A stretch of 64,000 nt of DNA, from contig CANEYR010000010.1 of the NCBI GenBank assembly GCA_947444055.1, positions 1-64,000 on the forward strand, given 5' to 3'. This DNA comes from Planctomycetota bacterium. Lineage in GTDB: Bacteria > Planctomycetota > UBA1135 > UBA2386. Made by a program: the position numbers and the translations under genes. This document shows, in pieces, positions 1 through 8,814 of this stretch. Under the pieces are notes generated by a model that saw nothing but the letters and a program-made list of their open reading frames with translations, had not been told where the DNA came from and searched no databases. Position 1 is the first letter of the stretch. Every line of letters starts with the position of its first letter.

Positions 1-69
1 ATCAACAAACCTCTGCAGGTCCACCAGCTCGGTGACATCCCGGCCGAGCTAGCCTCGGCTGCTCAGTAA
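1..69 (+). CDS. 3' end of an unidentified gene (partial)
   Basis: An open frame enters from the left edge and ends at TAA (67-69), giving 22 residues that end in LGDIPAELASAAQ. Composition is protein-like, but the piece is too short to assign. It could be the true end of a gene beginning upstream of the window or a chance open frame; only the flanking sequence would tell. Confidence 0.35.
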   Translation: MNKPLQVHQLGDIPAELASAAQ

Positions 70-470
70 TCTTCTCTTCCGCGTGTCTCATTCACGTTGA
101 CACGTTCCGACCAACCTGCGCAGCAACGCTGTCCACGAACAGCACAACCGCTGCACTGCAAAGGACACGAGACGAATGGCGAAGCAATCGGTGCATGGTC
201 AAACCCCGCGTGCACTCTGAACACGAAACGACGTTGCTGTCAATCTGCGGACCGCCGAAGGGCCGAAGGTGATCGGGTTCGCCAGCATCGGCATCGTGGT
301 CGTGTTCGAGATCCGGCTGACCTCGGCCGTTCGCCCACGCAACGATCGGGCTCAGAGTTCAGCCACAACGAGGGAGTAGGAAAAACAAGCTGCGGTCCCG
401 AACCTCCCGGATACCCGTCCAGCGCCAGTCCTTTAACTCCGCCCCTAGTGTAGTGGCGGCAGCCGCCGGC
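70..470. other. stretch without a recognisable gene
   Basis: About 400 bases follow the first stop codon. Open frames exist on both strands but none gives a recognisable domain, and their composition (runs of R, P, S) looks like GC-rich non-coding sequence. It lies beside the IS91-type remnant, so it is probably eroded mobile-element or gene debris. I see no promoter, repeat or RNA gene in it. Confidence 0.4.
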
Positions 471-474
471 TTCG

Positions 475-800
475 CCTTCCTCTGCCACACGACGCGGCAC
501 TACCCGCGATCGCAATCCCGACGCCGGTGCCAGCACCCCGTGGTACGTCACCAGTGGAAGTGCACGTTGAGCCGCAGCCCCGAATCGAAGCGCTGCACGA
601 ACGCCACTGCGCCAGCCCGCGGTCGCGGCACGGCCGACCGCTTCGCCATTCGCTCGTAGAAGCCCGACACCGCGCGCACCAGCACACCGCGCACCACAGC
701 GCACGCCGCCGCTGCGTCCTACGCGCACAGCGTCCGCACCCGATACGGCAGCGACAGCACCCATTGCCGCACCGGGAGCCAAGGCTTGGCACCGCTCGGC
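475..800 (-). pseudogene. IS91-type (Y2) transposase remnant
   Basis: Reading the minus strand from about 786 down to 548 in one frame gives VRQWVLSLPYRVRTLCA, a TAG stop (719-721), then VRGVLVRAVSGFYERMAKR and VAFVQRFDSGLRLNVHFH, then TGA. A second frame (about 545 to 490) continues with TYHGVLAPASGLRSRVVP. These are the order and wording of the IS91/ISCR-type transposase: the VRQWVLS-P block, the QRF-S-LNLNVHFH block and the later YHGV-AP block. The roughly 100 or more residues normally between VHFH and YHGVLAP are missing and the frame changes there. The N-terminal zinc-binding domain is not visible. The gene is dead: one nonsense codon, one internal deletion/frameshift and lost ends. Confidence 0.8.
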
Positions 801-894
801 GACGCCGACCTCTCGCGCTTGCGCGCTAAGCGGACAACCCTGAAGCACTCATCACCGACCGCGGCACCGAGGCGCTGCGTTGAGTCGCGTCACT

Positions 895-1118
895 TGCCGG
901 TTTCGTCCTTGGTGTTCTTGTCGGCCTCGGCGCCATTGCCACCCTTAGCGCGGATCTGGCGAGCTGCGACGGTCGCACGGCATCGCGGCTGCGGAACGCT
1001 TCGAAGCGCCGCACCAGTTCCTGGTCAGGCAGACCGTCCTCGATCGGTTCCTTGTTCTCATCCTGGTTCGCTCTGCGCTGGCGAAGGCTCTCGAATTGCT
1101 GCCGTGAGAGTGAGACAG
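895..1118 (-). pseudogene. frameshifted C-terminal gene fragment, unassigned
   Basis: On the minus strand directly after the repeat-protein stop, one frame reads SLSRQQFESLRQRRANQDE and continues through GLPDQELVRRFEAFRSR to about 955. A second frame, one base off, continues with RQIRAKGGNGAEADKNTKDE and ends at a TGA near 897. The joined text is coherent, hydrophilic and protein-like, which suggests one C-terminus broken by a single-base shift. No start codon or family is recognisable. It may be the tail of a gene whose front was replaced when the neighbouring gene arrived. Confidence 0.4.
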
Positions 1119-1120
1119 TG

Positions 1121-3664
1121 TCAGAAGCTGCCGATCGTCAACTGCAGCGCATTGGTGGCCGTCACCGCGACGATCTGCGGGGAGGCATCGAACTCGATCG
1201 GCACCAGCTGCTCGTACACCACCATGCCGGCGAGCGACGGTGTGTTTGGCAGCGCGATCGCGACGTCCGCGACGCCGGCGGAACTCAGCACGAACGACGT
1301 GACGTCCGGCGCGGCGCGCAGCACGCAGCCGCTGCCGGCCTGCGGGAACAGCGACAGTAGCGGCAGCGCAGTTGGCGCAAAGCCGACCACGTGCATGACG
1401 AAGGCCGTCAACGGCAACCCGCTGGCATGCGCGCGATACAACGAACCCGTCCACGGCAGCGTCGTGGCGACCAGCGTGTTGGTGCCGCCGGAGCTCAAAC
1501 AACCTGCCCCGGCACTCGCGATGCTCGCGGGGCAGTCGGTCGTCAGGCGCGCTACACAACGTGACACGGACTTGTCGACAGCGGTGAACTGGCCGCCGAC
1601 CAGCACGTCGCCATCGCCGAGCACCAGCATGGCGTTGACGCGGTCGTCCATGCCGGTGCCGAGCGACGTCCACTGCGTGCCGTTCCAACGCGCGATCCGG
1701 CCACCGAGCTGGGGGCTCGTGGGCGCGATTCGGCTGCCGGCAAGCAGATCCCCGTTCGGCAGCACCGCCAGAGTGTTGACCGAATCGTCGCTGAACATGC
1801 CGAGCGGCGACCATTGCGTGCCGGTCCATCGCACGACACGGCAGGCGCTCCATCCCGCGACGGTGAAGTCGCCGCCAGCAACGAGGTCACCGTTCGTTTG
1901 CTGAGCGAAGGCGCGTACGCCTTGGGAGCCGGTGGTCAGGCCGGGGAGCGGTGACCAGACGGTGCCGTTCCACCGCGCGACGCTGTTTGCCGGCAGCCCA
2001 TCCGCGGTCGTGAAGTTGCCCCCGGCGAGCACGTCGCCGTTTGGCAGCACGTGCAGCGCGAACACGGTCAGGTTGAAGCCGCCGCCGAGTGCGGACCACG
2101 TGCTGCCGTTCCAGCGGGCGATGCAGTTCGCCATGGCGCCGCCGGCCGTCGGCATCACGAAGTTGCCGCCGACGAGCACATCGTCATTCGGCAAACGCGC
2201 CACCGCCCACACGATGCCGTTGGCGCCAGCCCCTAGCGGCGACCAGATCGAGCCATTCCAGCGCGCGACGTGGTTCGCCGGCACGCCGCCGGCCGTCGTG
2301 AACGCGCCGCCCGCGACCACGTCGCCGTTGCTCAGCGTGACCACCGCGCTGACGCCGCCGCCGAGTCCGCTGCCGAGCGGCGACCACAACGAACCGTTCC
2401 AGCGCGCGATGTAGTTCGCGAGGCCGTCAGGAGTGCGCTCGAAGTTGCCGCCGACGATGACGCTGCCGTCGGGATGCGCAGCGAATGCCATCACTTGAGT
2501 CAGTGACAGGCCGCCGCCTTCGAAGCTGTTGGTCAGCGCGGACCACGTGCTGCCGTTCCAGCGCGCGACGTTGCGTGCGGGCACGCCATCCGCGAGCGAA
2601 AAGACGCCACCGACGATCAGGTCGCCATTGGGCAGCGTGGTGAGGGCGCTGGCGTAGCCGTTGAGGCCGGTGCCGTAGCCCGACCACGTGGTGCCGTCCC
2701 AGCGCGCCAGTCGATGGGTCGGGCCAGGGCCGTAGAACGAGAACCAGCCGCCGGTGACGACGTCGCCGTTGGGTAGGGTCAAAAGCGCGAGCACGCCGTT
2801 GGTGAACGGCGCGCCCAGCGGCGTCCACTGGGCACCAGTCCACTGCAGCACGCGGCCCACGATAGGGAGCGGGCTGGAGTTCCACGTCGCGTACAGGTTG
2901 CCGGTCGCGGCGAGCGCGAGCCCAGAGACGTAGCCTCCGCTGAGGCCTGAGCCATGGTCGGTCCAGCTGCTGCCATTCCACAGCGCCGCGCCGGTGGCGA
3001 GTGTCGTTCCTGCGAGCGTGAACGCGCCAGCCACGAGCAGATCACCAGTCGGCAGAGTCAGCAGGTTGCGCACCCACCCATTCGTGCCGCCGCCTAGCGG
3101 CAGCCAATGGTTGCCGTCCCAGCGCGCTAGGTTGTTCGCCGGGAACCCGCCCGCGCTGTCGAATGCTCCGCCGACGACGAGGTCGCCGTTCGGCAGCGTC
3201 GCGAGCGCCGACACGGAGTTGTTCAAGCCGACGCCGAGCGGCGACCACTGCGTGCCGTTCCAGCGGGCGATGCGGTTGGCGGCGATGCCACCCGCGGAAG
3301 TGAAGTCGCCGGCGGCAATCAGGTCGCCATTCGGCAGGCTCAACAGTGCGTTGACACTGCCATCCATGCCGGTGCCCAATCGCGACCAGACACCGCTAGC
3401 CGGATCCCATGCCGCGATGCGATGGGCTTGCACGCTGCCAGCGACGGTGAAGTTGAAACCGGCGAGCACGAGGCGCTGCTGGGCTGGGCCGGCCGCATCT
3501 GGATCCCACATGGTGGCGGCACGGACCTGCCCGTTGGTGCCGCTCAAGGGCGCGCCCGGCAACCAATCGTTCTCGCACTGTGCGGATAGCAACCCTGTGC
3601 TGCAGATCAGCACAACCATGGTGGTGGCGCCCCGGTGAATTGCGATCAGGCGCGTGGCTTTCAT
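1121..3664 (-). CDS. secreted NGD/ARWNG-repeat (propeller-like) protein
   Basis: 847 residues with an N-terminal signal peptide (start MKATRLIAIHRG, hydrophobic stretch ending at LLSAQC). From about residue 60 to 700 there are about 13 repeats of 45-50 residues, each with the pattern LPNGDL-GG-F--AGG--AN-ARWNG--W-PLG, as expected for WD/Kelch-like beta-propeller blades. The last 130 residues form a repeat-free beta-rich domain typical of the ends of secreted planctomycete proteins. The probable role is extracellular or cell-surface binding; no catalytic residues are seen. The many near-identical blades imply recent internal duplication and make the gene prone to assembly collapse. It reads towards the pseudogene debris at 475-1118. 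Confidence 0.88.
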   Translation of the reverse strand: MKATRLIAIHRGATTMVVLICSTGLLSAQCENDWLPGAPLSGTNGQVRAATMWDPDAAGPAQQRLVLAGFNFTVAGSVQAHRIAAWDPASGVWSRLGTGMDGSVNALLSLPNGDLIAAGDFTSAGGIAANRIARWNGTQWSPLGVGLNNSVSALATLPNGDLVVGGAFDSAGGFPANNLARWDGNHWLPLGGGTNGWVRNLLTLPTGDLLVAGAFTLAGTTLATGAALWNGSSWTDHGSGLSGGYVSGLALAATGNLYATWNSSPLPIVGRVLQWTGAQWTPLGAPFTNGVLALLTLPNGDVVTGGWFSFYGPGPTHRLARWDGTTWSGYGTGLNGYASALTTLPNGDLIVGGVFSLADGVPARNVARWNGSTWSALTNSFEGGGLSLTQVMAFAAHPDGSVIVGGNFERTPDGLANYIARWNGSLWSPLGSGLGGGVSAVVTLSNGDVVAGGAFTTAGGVPANHVARWNGSIWSPLGAGANGIVWAVARLPNDDVLVGGNFVMPTAGGAMANCIARWNGSTWSALGGGFNLTVFALHVLPNGDVLAGGNFTTADGLPANSVARWNGTVWSPLPGLTTGSQGVRAFAQQTNGDLVAGGDFTVAGWSACRVVRWTGTQWSPLGMFSDDSVNTLAVLPNGDLLAGSRIAPTSPQLGGRIARWNGTQWTSLGTGMDDRVNAMLVLGDGDVLVGGQFTAVDKSVSRCVARLTTDCPASIASAGAGCLSSGGTNTLVATTLPWTGSLYRAHASGLPLTAFVMHVVGFAPTALPLLSLFPQAGSGCVLRAAPDVTSFVLSSAGVADVAIALPNTPSLAGMVVYEQLVPIEFDASPQIVAVTATNALQLTIGSF

Positions 3665-3719
3665 CGTGAGACCCGAGCAACCACAAGAACAAGTGCGAGC
3701 GCCAAGTGCGAGCGCTGGC

Positions 3720-3840
3720 TCACAGTGTCTTCAAGAACTGCACGAGATCCAAGCGCTGGTCGCCGGTGAGGCCGAGCTTCCTGACCCCGTCGTAGTGGTC
3801 GACAACCGCGGCTTGCGTCGCGGCGCGTTCCCTCGTTGTT
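3720..3840 (-). pseudogene. C-terminal remnant of a cytochrome c gene
   Basis: On the minus strand, between maf and the repeat protein, a frame ends with AAVVDHYDGVRKLGLTGDQR and then LDLVQFLKTL and TGA (3720-3722). This is the usual end of planctomycete cytochrome c peroxidase/DUF1549-neighbour type proteins (VVDHYD-G-, L-LT--E--DLV-FL-TL). Upstream the frame closes at about 3840, and other frames show HDG-like debris up to about 3960 but no intact haem motif. Only the last 35-40 codons survive. A living gene of related type lies at 4668-5789 on the other strand. Confidence 0.65.
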
Positions 3841-3980
3841 CATGCGCGACAGCGGTGCCGACGCGGGCAATGCCGGCATCGTCGGCCGGCGGTTTGTAGA
3901 GAACGCCACCTCGTCGCTGCCGCACGCTCACTTGGCGTGAGATGACGTTTGGCCGAGCCAGCGCGCTGGACAACCGTGAG

Positions 3981-4559
3981 TCACAGAATGGCGAACCCAA
4001 GCCCACGCAATTCCCGGCACAACCGCAACAGCGGTAACCCCACAATCGCCGTCTGATCCTCACTCATCACCCGATCGAACAACGCCACCCCGAGCCCTTC
4101 GATCTTGTAACTACCCGCACAGTCCAGCGGCTGCTCCGCCAGGACATAGCGCTCGATCTCCTCTCCACTCAGCACCCGCATGCACAGCCGCGTCGTATCG
4201 ACCCACTGCACGACCCCTCCCGCATGCGCAATCGCCACCGCCGTCAACAGTTGATGCTCCCGCCCCTGCAGCCGCGCTAGCTGCGCACACGCATTTCCCA
4301 CTGTCCCCGGCTTATCTAGGATCTCACCATCTAGCGTCGCCGCCTGATCACTGCCGATCACCACCGCCCCCGGAAACCGCTGCGCCACCGCCAGCGCCTT
4401 CTGCCGTGCCAATTCCTGCACCACCGCCAGCGGTTCCCGCAACTGCTTCTTCACCAGGTCCTCGTCCACCCCAGGCCGTTCGCACGTGAAGGGAACGCGA
4501 AGACGTTCCAGCAGGTGTCGCCGGTAGGTCGACGTGCTGGCCAGGATCAATGACGCCAT
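3981..4559 (-). CDS. maf: Maf/YceF-type nucleotide pyrophosphatase
   Basis: 192 residues, full family length. The start MASLILASTSTYRR carries the LAS-S--R substrate motif, VIGSDQ (D71) is the catalytic acidic motif, and LDKPGT and YKIEGLG follow in family order. The GSDQ signature, rather than GADT, places it in the YceF branch, which hydrolyses 7-methyl-GTP and related modified nucleotides to the monophosphate. It is cytoplasmic house-cleaning of modified nucleotides. It is divergently oriented from the cytochrome gene at 4668, with about 100 bases between starts. Family assignment is secure; the exact substrate is inferred from the motif. Confidence 0.92.
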   Translation of the reverse strand: MASLILASTSTYRRHLLERLRVPFTCERPGVDEDLVKKQLREPLAVVQELARQKALAVAQRFPGAVVIGSDQAATLDGEILDKPGTVGNACAQLARLQGREHQLLTAVAIAHAGGVVQWVDTTRLCMRVLSGEEIERYVLAEQPLDCAGSYKIEGLGVALFDRVMSEDQTAIVGLPLLRLCRELRGLGFAIL

Positions 4560-4667
4560 GCCGGCATTGCGGCAAAACCGCGTTCCCGCGTCCAGTTTGA
4601 AATCCCGTCCCGACTGCAGGGTTGCACCCTGGTGACGCCGCCATCGTGCGGCCTACTGTCTCCCCGT

Positions 4668-5789
4668 ATGAAGACCGGTCTGCTTCTCTCGTGCGGCGCC
4701 CTGGCGCTGCTGTCCCTCCCGGCCTGCGGTGACAAGCCCGCGCCGACCCCAGCGCCCGTCAACTCGACCCCGGCGCCTGACCTGACCGGCGTCAAGCCAG
4801 CACCTGCCCCAGCCCCGGTGGCTGCACCGGCACCGCAAGACACGGCGCCAAAGCCTTTGCCGCGCGTTCGCCTCGACTACGAGACCGTGCGCCGGCTGTT
4901 CGGCAAGGACCCGTCAGTCGATGACGCGCCGCCCGCGAGCTCGCCTGAGAAGGTCGCGCTCGGCAAGGCCCTCTACCACGAGAAGCACCTGTCGAAGAAC
5001 GGCAACATCAGCTGCGCGTCGTGCCATGACCTCGCCAACTACGGCGTCGACAGCAAGCCGACGTCGCTCGGCGCCGACGGCAAGGACGGCGCCCGCAACA
5101 CGCCGACTGTCGTCAATTCGTTCCGCCAGTTTCGTCAGTTCTGGGATGGCCGGGCAGCGACGGTGGAAGAGCAAGTTCTGCAACACGTGCTGGATGCGAA
5201 CGTGCACGGGCTGACCGACGAGGCGCAGTTGGTCGCCAAGATGAAAGAACAGGACACGCTGGTCGCGGGCTTCAAGGCAGCGTTCCCAGGGGACGCGGAG
5301 CCGGTGTCGGTCGCCAACTTCAAGGTCGCAATCGGCGCCTTCGAGCGCACACTGATCACCAAGTCGAAGTGGGATGAGTACCTCGATGGCAACCAGAAGG
5401 CGCTCAGCAACGATGAACTGTTTGGGCTCAAGACCTTCATGGACATCGGCTGCATGACCTGCCACGTCGGCCGCTTGGTTGGCGGCCACATGTACCAGAA
5501 GACGGGGTTGGTGAAGCCTTACGCGTCGAAGGATGAAGGGCGCATGGCGCTGACGAAGAGCGACGCCGACAAGTTCTTCTTCAAGGTGCCGTCGCTGCTG
5601 AACGTCGAGAAGACGGCGCCGTACTTGCACGACGGCAAGGTCGCGACCTTGGAGGCGACGGTGCGGCAGATGGCCGACATGCAACTGGTGATGGACAAGC
5701 CGATCAGCGACGACCAAGTGCGTGGCCTGGTGGCCTTCCTGAAGTCCTTCACGGGGCCGATGCCGGCCGAGTTTGGATCCGGGAAGTAG
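4668..5789 (+). CDS. di-haem cytochrome c peroxidase family lipoprotein
   Basis: 373 residues from the ATG at 4668. An in-frame start 12 codons earlier is rejected because MKTGLLLSCGALALLSLPAC is a clear lipoprotein signal (LPAC lipobox). A Pro/Ala-rich linker of about 50 residues precedes the catalytic part. Two haem c motifs are visible, CASCH about 110 residues in and CMTCH in the second half, followed by the YLHDGK segment. This is the MauG/CcpA (bacterial cytochrome c peroxidase) fold, which reduces H2O2 or oxidises a partner in the periplasm. It probably sits on a membrane, facing the periplasm. Standing alone, its electron donor is not evident. Confidence 0.9.
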   Translation: MKTGLLLSCGALALLSLPACGDKPAPTPAPVNSTPAPDLTGVKPAPAPAPVAAPAPQDTAPKPLPRVRLDYETVRRLFGKDPSVDDAPPASSPEKVALGKALYHEKHLSKNGNISCASCHDLANYGVDSKPTSLGADGKDGARNTPTVVNSFRQFRQFWDGRAATVEEQVLQHVLDANVHGLTDEAQLVAKMKEQDTLVAGFKAAFPGDAEPVSVANFKVAIGAFERTLITKSKWDEYLDGNQKALSNDELFGLKTFMDIGCMTCHVGRLVGGHMYQKTGLVKPYASKDEGRMALTKSDADKFFFKVPSLLNVEKTAPYLHDGKVATLEATVRQMADMQLVMDKPISDDQVRGLVAFLKSFTGPMPAEFGSGK

Positions 5790-5823
5790 CTTTCTTATAT
5801 AGACTTAGGGATGTTGTATAGGG

Positions 5824-5854
5824 CGCGAGCATTTTTACCGTTAAACTGCTCGCG
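5824..5854 (+). promoter_or_regulatory. inverted repeat abutting the start codon of the ATPase gene
   Basis: CGCGAGCA (5824-5831) and TGCTCGCG (5847-5854) are a perfect 8-bp inverted repeat with a 15-base AT-richer loop, ending exactly before the ATG at 5855. GGGCGCG (5821-5827) and CGCGCCC (just inside the gene) can form an alternative outer pairing. It could be an operator for autoregulation or an mRNA hairpin controlling initiation. Confidence 0.45.
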
Positions 5855-7003
5855 ATGTATACACGCGCCCTGCCGCTGCCGACTGATTCCTTCTTCCTGT
5901 TCGGGCCGCGTGGGACTGGCAAGAGCACTTGGTTGCGTCAGCATCTGCCGCAGGCCGAGTGGTTCGATCTCCTGCGCCTCCCGCTGGTGCTGGAACTGAC
6001 TAGGCAGCCGGCGGCGTTCCGCGCGCGCGTCGAAGCGCTGCCAAAGGGTGCGTGGGTCGTCGTTGACGAGGTCCAGAGGCTGCCGCCGTTGCTCGACGAA
6101 GTGCATGCGTTGATTGCCGAGCACGGCAAGCGGTATCGCTTTGCATTGAGCGGCTCCAGCGCGCGCAAACTGCGCCGACTCGAAGCCAACTTGCTCGCCG
6201 GGCGCGCCATTACGCGTCAGTTTTTCCCGCTCACTGCCGCCGAGGCCGCCTGTGGCGATCTCGACTCCATGCTGTCGATTGGCATGTTGCCACGCGTTCG
6301 CAGTGAGCCTCAGTTGGCGGTGGATCTGCTGGAGGCGTACGCCGGCACCTACTTGCGGGAGGAAGTGCAACAGGAGGCGTTGGTGAAGGACGTGGGGTCT
6401 TTCGCGCGCTTCCTTGAAGTGGCGGCCTTGTGCAATGGGCAGGTCGTCAATGTCAGCGGGGTCTCCCGCGATGCCGGCGTGGCTCGGCCGACGGTTGCCA
6501 GGTACTTCGAAGTTCTCATCGACACCCTGATCGCAACCTGGTTGCCGGCGTGGCGCCCGCGTGCCCGCATCAAGGAAACGCACCATCCGAAGTTCTTCCT
6601 GTTTGATCCGGGTGTGGTGCGCGGGCTCGCGGGGCGCTTGCGCGAGCCATTGGAGGCAGCCGAACGTGGGCCGCTGCTTGAGACACTCGTGCTGCACGAA
6701 TTGCGCGCGGCCATCAGCATCCAAAACATCGGCGGCGACCTCAGTTACTGGCGGACTCCATCGGGTAACGAAGTCGACTTTGTGTGGGAGCGAGGCAAGC
6801 GCAAGGTCGGCATCGAGGTCAAGGCTTCGGGCACTTGGCGGCGTGAGTATGCATCCACGCTTGTGGACTTGCTCGCTGAGGGAGCGATCACCTCAGCCTT
6901 CGTCGTTTATGGCGGGAAGGAACGGTTGGTCGATCGCGGCGTGTCCGTGCTCCCCGTGGCGGAGTTCTTGTCTGAGCTGACGGCGGGCACTGTTCTCGCC
7001 TGA
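5855..7003 (+). CDS. AAA ATPase with DUF4143 nuclease-like C-terminus
   Basis: 382 residues. Walker A is GPRGTGKS (17-24) and Walker B is VVVDEVQ (about 68-74), followed by a sensor-like ALSGSS segment; this is the AAA_14 arrangement. The C-terminal DUF4143 half ends with NEVDFVW and GIEVKAS, the D...E-x-K pattern of a PD-(D/E)XK-like fold. Members are widespread in accessory regions and are often suspected of toxin, defence or mobile-element roles, but no function is established. It starts directly after an 8-bp inverted repeat. A second, divergent member lies at 24827-26272 within the same window. Confidence 0.85.
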   Translation: MYTRALPLPTDSFFLFGPRGTGKSTWLRQHLPQAEWFDLLRLPLVLELTRQPAAFRARVEALPKGAWVVVDEVQRLPPLLDEVHALIAEHGKRYRFALSGSSARKLRRLEANLLAGRAITRQFFPLTAAEAACGDLDSMLSIGMLPRVRSEPQLAVDLLEAYAGTYLREEVQQEALVKDVGSFARFLEVAALCNGQVVNVSGVSRDAGVARPTVARYFEVLIDTLIATWLPAWRPRARIKETHHPKFFLFDPGVVRGLAGRLREPLEAAERGPLLETLVLHELRAAISIQNIGGDLSYWRTPSGNEVDFVWERGKRKVGIEVKASGTWRREYASTLVDLLAEGAITSAFVVYGGKERLVDRGVSVLPVAEFLSELTAGTVLA

Positions 7004-7017
7004 CCTTTGGTTGCAAC

Positions 7018-8814
7018 TCAGTGCGTGCTGACGGACGCAATCATGCTGGCGTAGACGCCCGATTGCGCCACCAGCTCGGCGTGGCGGCCGGCTTCGATGA
7101 TGCGGCCACGTTCGATCACGAGGATGCGATCGGCGTTGCGCACGGTCGACAAGCGGTGCGCCACGACCAGCGCCGTGCGCCCGCGCAGCGACACTTCCAG
7201 CGCTTGCTGTAGTCGGGCTTCGGAGGCGCTGTCGATGCTGGCGGTGGCTTCGTCGAGCACCAGCACATCTGGGTCGGCGACGAGCGCGCGCGCGAACGCC
7301 AGCAGTTGCCGTTCGCCTTGCGAGAAGGTGCCGCCGCGTTCTTCGACCGGTGAGGCGAGGCCCTGAGGCAGCTTGCGCACGAAGTCGGCCGCACCGACGG
7401 TCTCGAGCGCTTGCCAGACGCGCGCTTCGGCGACTTTGGGATCGAACATGCGCACGTTGTCGAGCACGCTGCCGGTGAACAAGAACAGGTCCTGGGCCAC
7501 GTAGGCAATGCGCCGCCGCAGCGACGAAGGGTCGAGTTCGCGCACGTCGATGCCGTCGAGCCGCACGGCCCCTGCCGTCACTTCCCGCAGGCGCGCCACC
7601 AGGGTCAGCACCGTCGTCTTGCCAGCACCGGTCGGGCCGACGATTGCGATCGTCTGTCCGGGCTCGGCGGTGAAGCTGACGTCGAGCAACACCGGCGCGT
7701 TGTCGCCATACGCGAAGGTCACGCGATCGAACTCGACCTTGGCCGCACCGCGGCGCGGCGTCGCTTGCGGGCTCCCGCCGGATGGTGGCGGCGGCGGGAA
7801 GCGCGGCTCGGCCAGCAACTGGAAGACGCGTTCGCAGCTCGCGAACGCCGCTTGCAGCACGTTGTACTTCTCGCCCAGCTCCTTCACTGGCGCCGACAAC
7901 AGGCCGTAGTAGAGCCAGAACTGCACGAATTGGCCGGGCTGCATGGTGCCTTCGAGCACGGCCGCGCCACCAAACCACAACAGCCCCACGGTGGTCGCGC
8001 GCAGCGCGAAATCCACCAACGCGAAGAACACCGAGAAGTGCAGCACGGTGCCGCGCCAGGCTTCCGCGGTCTCGTGGTTGCGTTCGGCGTAGCGGGCGGC
8101 GACGGCGGCTTCGCGGCCAAAGGCACGCGTTGTGCGCACGCCGCCGATGAGTTCGGTCGTGTAGGCGTTCTGCAGCGCCAAGCGGCTGCGCACCGCACGG
8201 TAGGCGCGCTGCGCGTTGCGGCGGAAGACGATGCTGATGATGACGACGATCGGCGTCGTGGCGACGGTGAACACCGCCAGCTTGACGTCGAGGAAGAACA
8301 GCACGATGACGACGCCAACGATCTTGAGCAGGTCGAACGCCGACTGCAGCACGCCGGTGGCGATCAGTTCATTCAGGTTCTCGACGTCGCTGGTGACGCG
8401 CGTCGTCAGCTTGCCGGCGGGGTTCTTCTCGTGGAAGGCGAGGCTGGTGGAGAGCAGGTGATCGAAGAGCTGGCGGCGCACGTCGCGGATGACGCGTTGG
8501 CCGTTCCACGCGGTCAGCAGTCCGTAGACGTAGCCGAGCAGCGCGCCGCCGATCGTCGTGGTGAGGAAGGCGAGGCCAAACCACAACAGCGCTTGCACGC
8601 GGTCGTCGCGCGCGACGCTGGTGTCGCGCATGGGGCCGTCGATGGCGTGGCGCAACAGCCACGGGCCCGCCATTTCCAACAGGAACGACACCAACAGAAT
8701 CGCCAAGCAAGCGACGAAACCGCGTCGATACGGGCGCACGAACGGCCACAGTTGGGCGAGAAAGCCCAGTTGGAAGCGGCCCTCGGGCACGTCGTCGGCG
8801 TAGGGGTCACTCAA
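7018..8814 (-). CDS. ABC exporter half-transporter, consensus ATPase site subunit
   Basis: 598 residues: a six-helix exporter membrane domain (about 25-320), then a nucleotide-binding domain with Walker A GPTGAGKT, the signature FSQGERQ and Walker B LVLDEATASID with the catalytic Glu, plus a switch His (AHRLS). It overlaps the upstream ABC gene by four bases (ATGA), so the two are co-translated and surely form a heterodimer. Such exporters move lipids, drugs or peptides outwards across the inner membrane; the substrate cannot be read from sequence. The first residues (DPYADDVPEGRFQLGFLAQ) are typical of this subunit type. Confidence 0.93.
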   Translation of the reverse strand: MSDPYADDVPEGRFQLGFLAQLWPFVRPYRRGFVACLAILLVSFLLEMAGPWLLRHAIDGPMRDTSVARDDRVQALLWFGLAFLTTTIGGALLGYVYGLLTAWNGQRVIRDVRRQLFDHLLSTSLAFHEKNPAGKLTTRVTSDVENLNELIATGVLQSAFDLLKIVGVVIVLFFLDVKLAVFTVATTPIVVIISIVFRRNAQRAYRAVRSRLALQNAYTTELIGGVRTTRAFGREAAVAARYAERNHETAEAWRGTVLHFSVFFALVDFALRATTVGLLWFGGAAVLEGTMQPGQFVQFWLYYGLLSAPVKELGEKYNVLQAAFASCERVFQLLAEPRFPPPPPSGGSPQATPRRGAAKVEFDRVTFAYGDNAPVLLDVSFTAEPGQTIAIVGPTGAGKTTVLTLVARLREVTAGAVRLDGIDVRELDPSSLRRRIAYVAQDLFLFTGSVLDNVRMFDPKVAEARVWQALETVGAADFVRKLPQGLASPVEERGGTFSQGERQLLAFARALVADPDVLVLDEATASIDSASEARLQQALEVSLRGRTALVVAHRLSTVRNADRILVIERGRIIEAGRHAELVAQSGVYASMIASVSTH

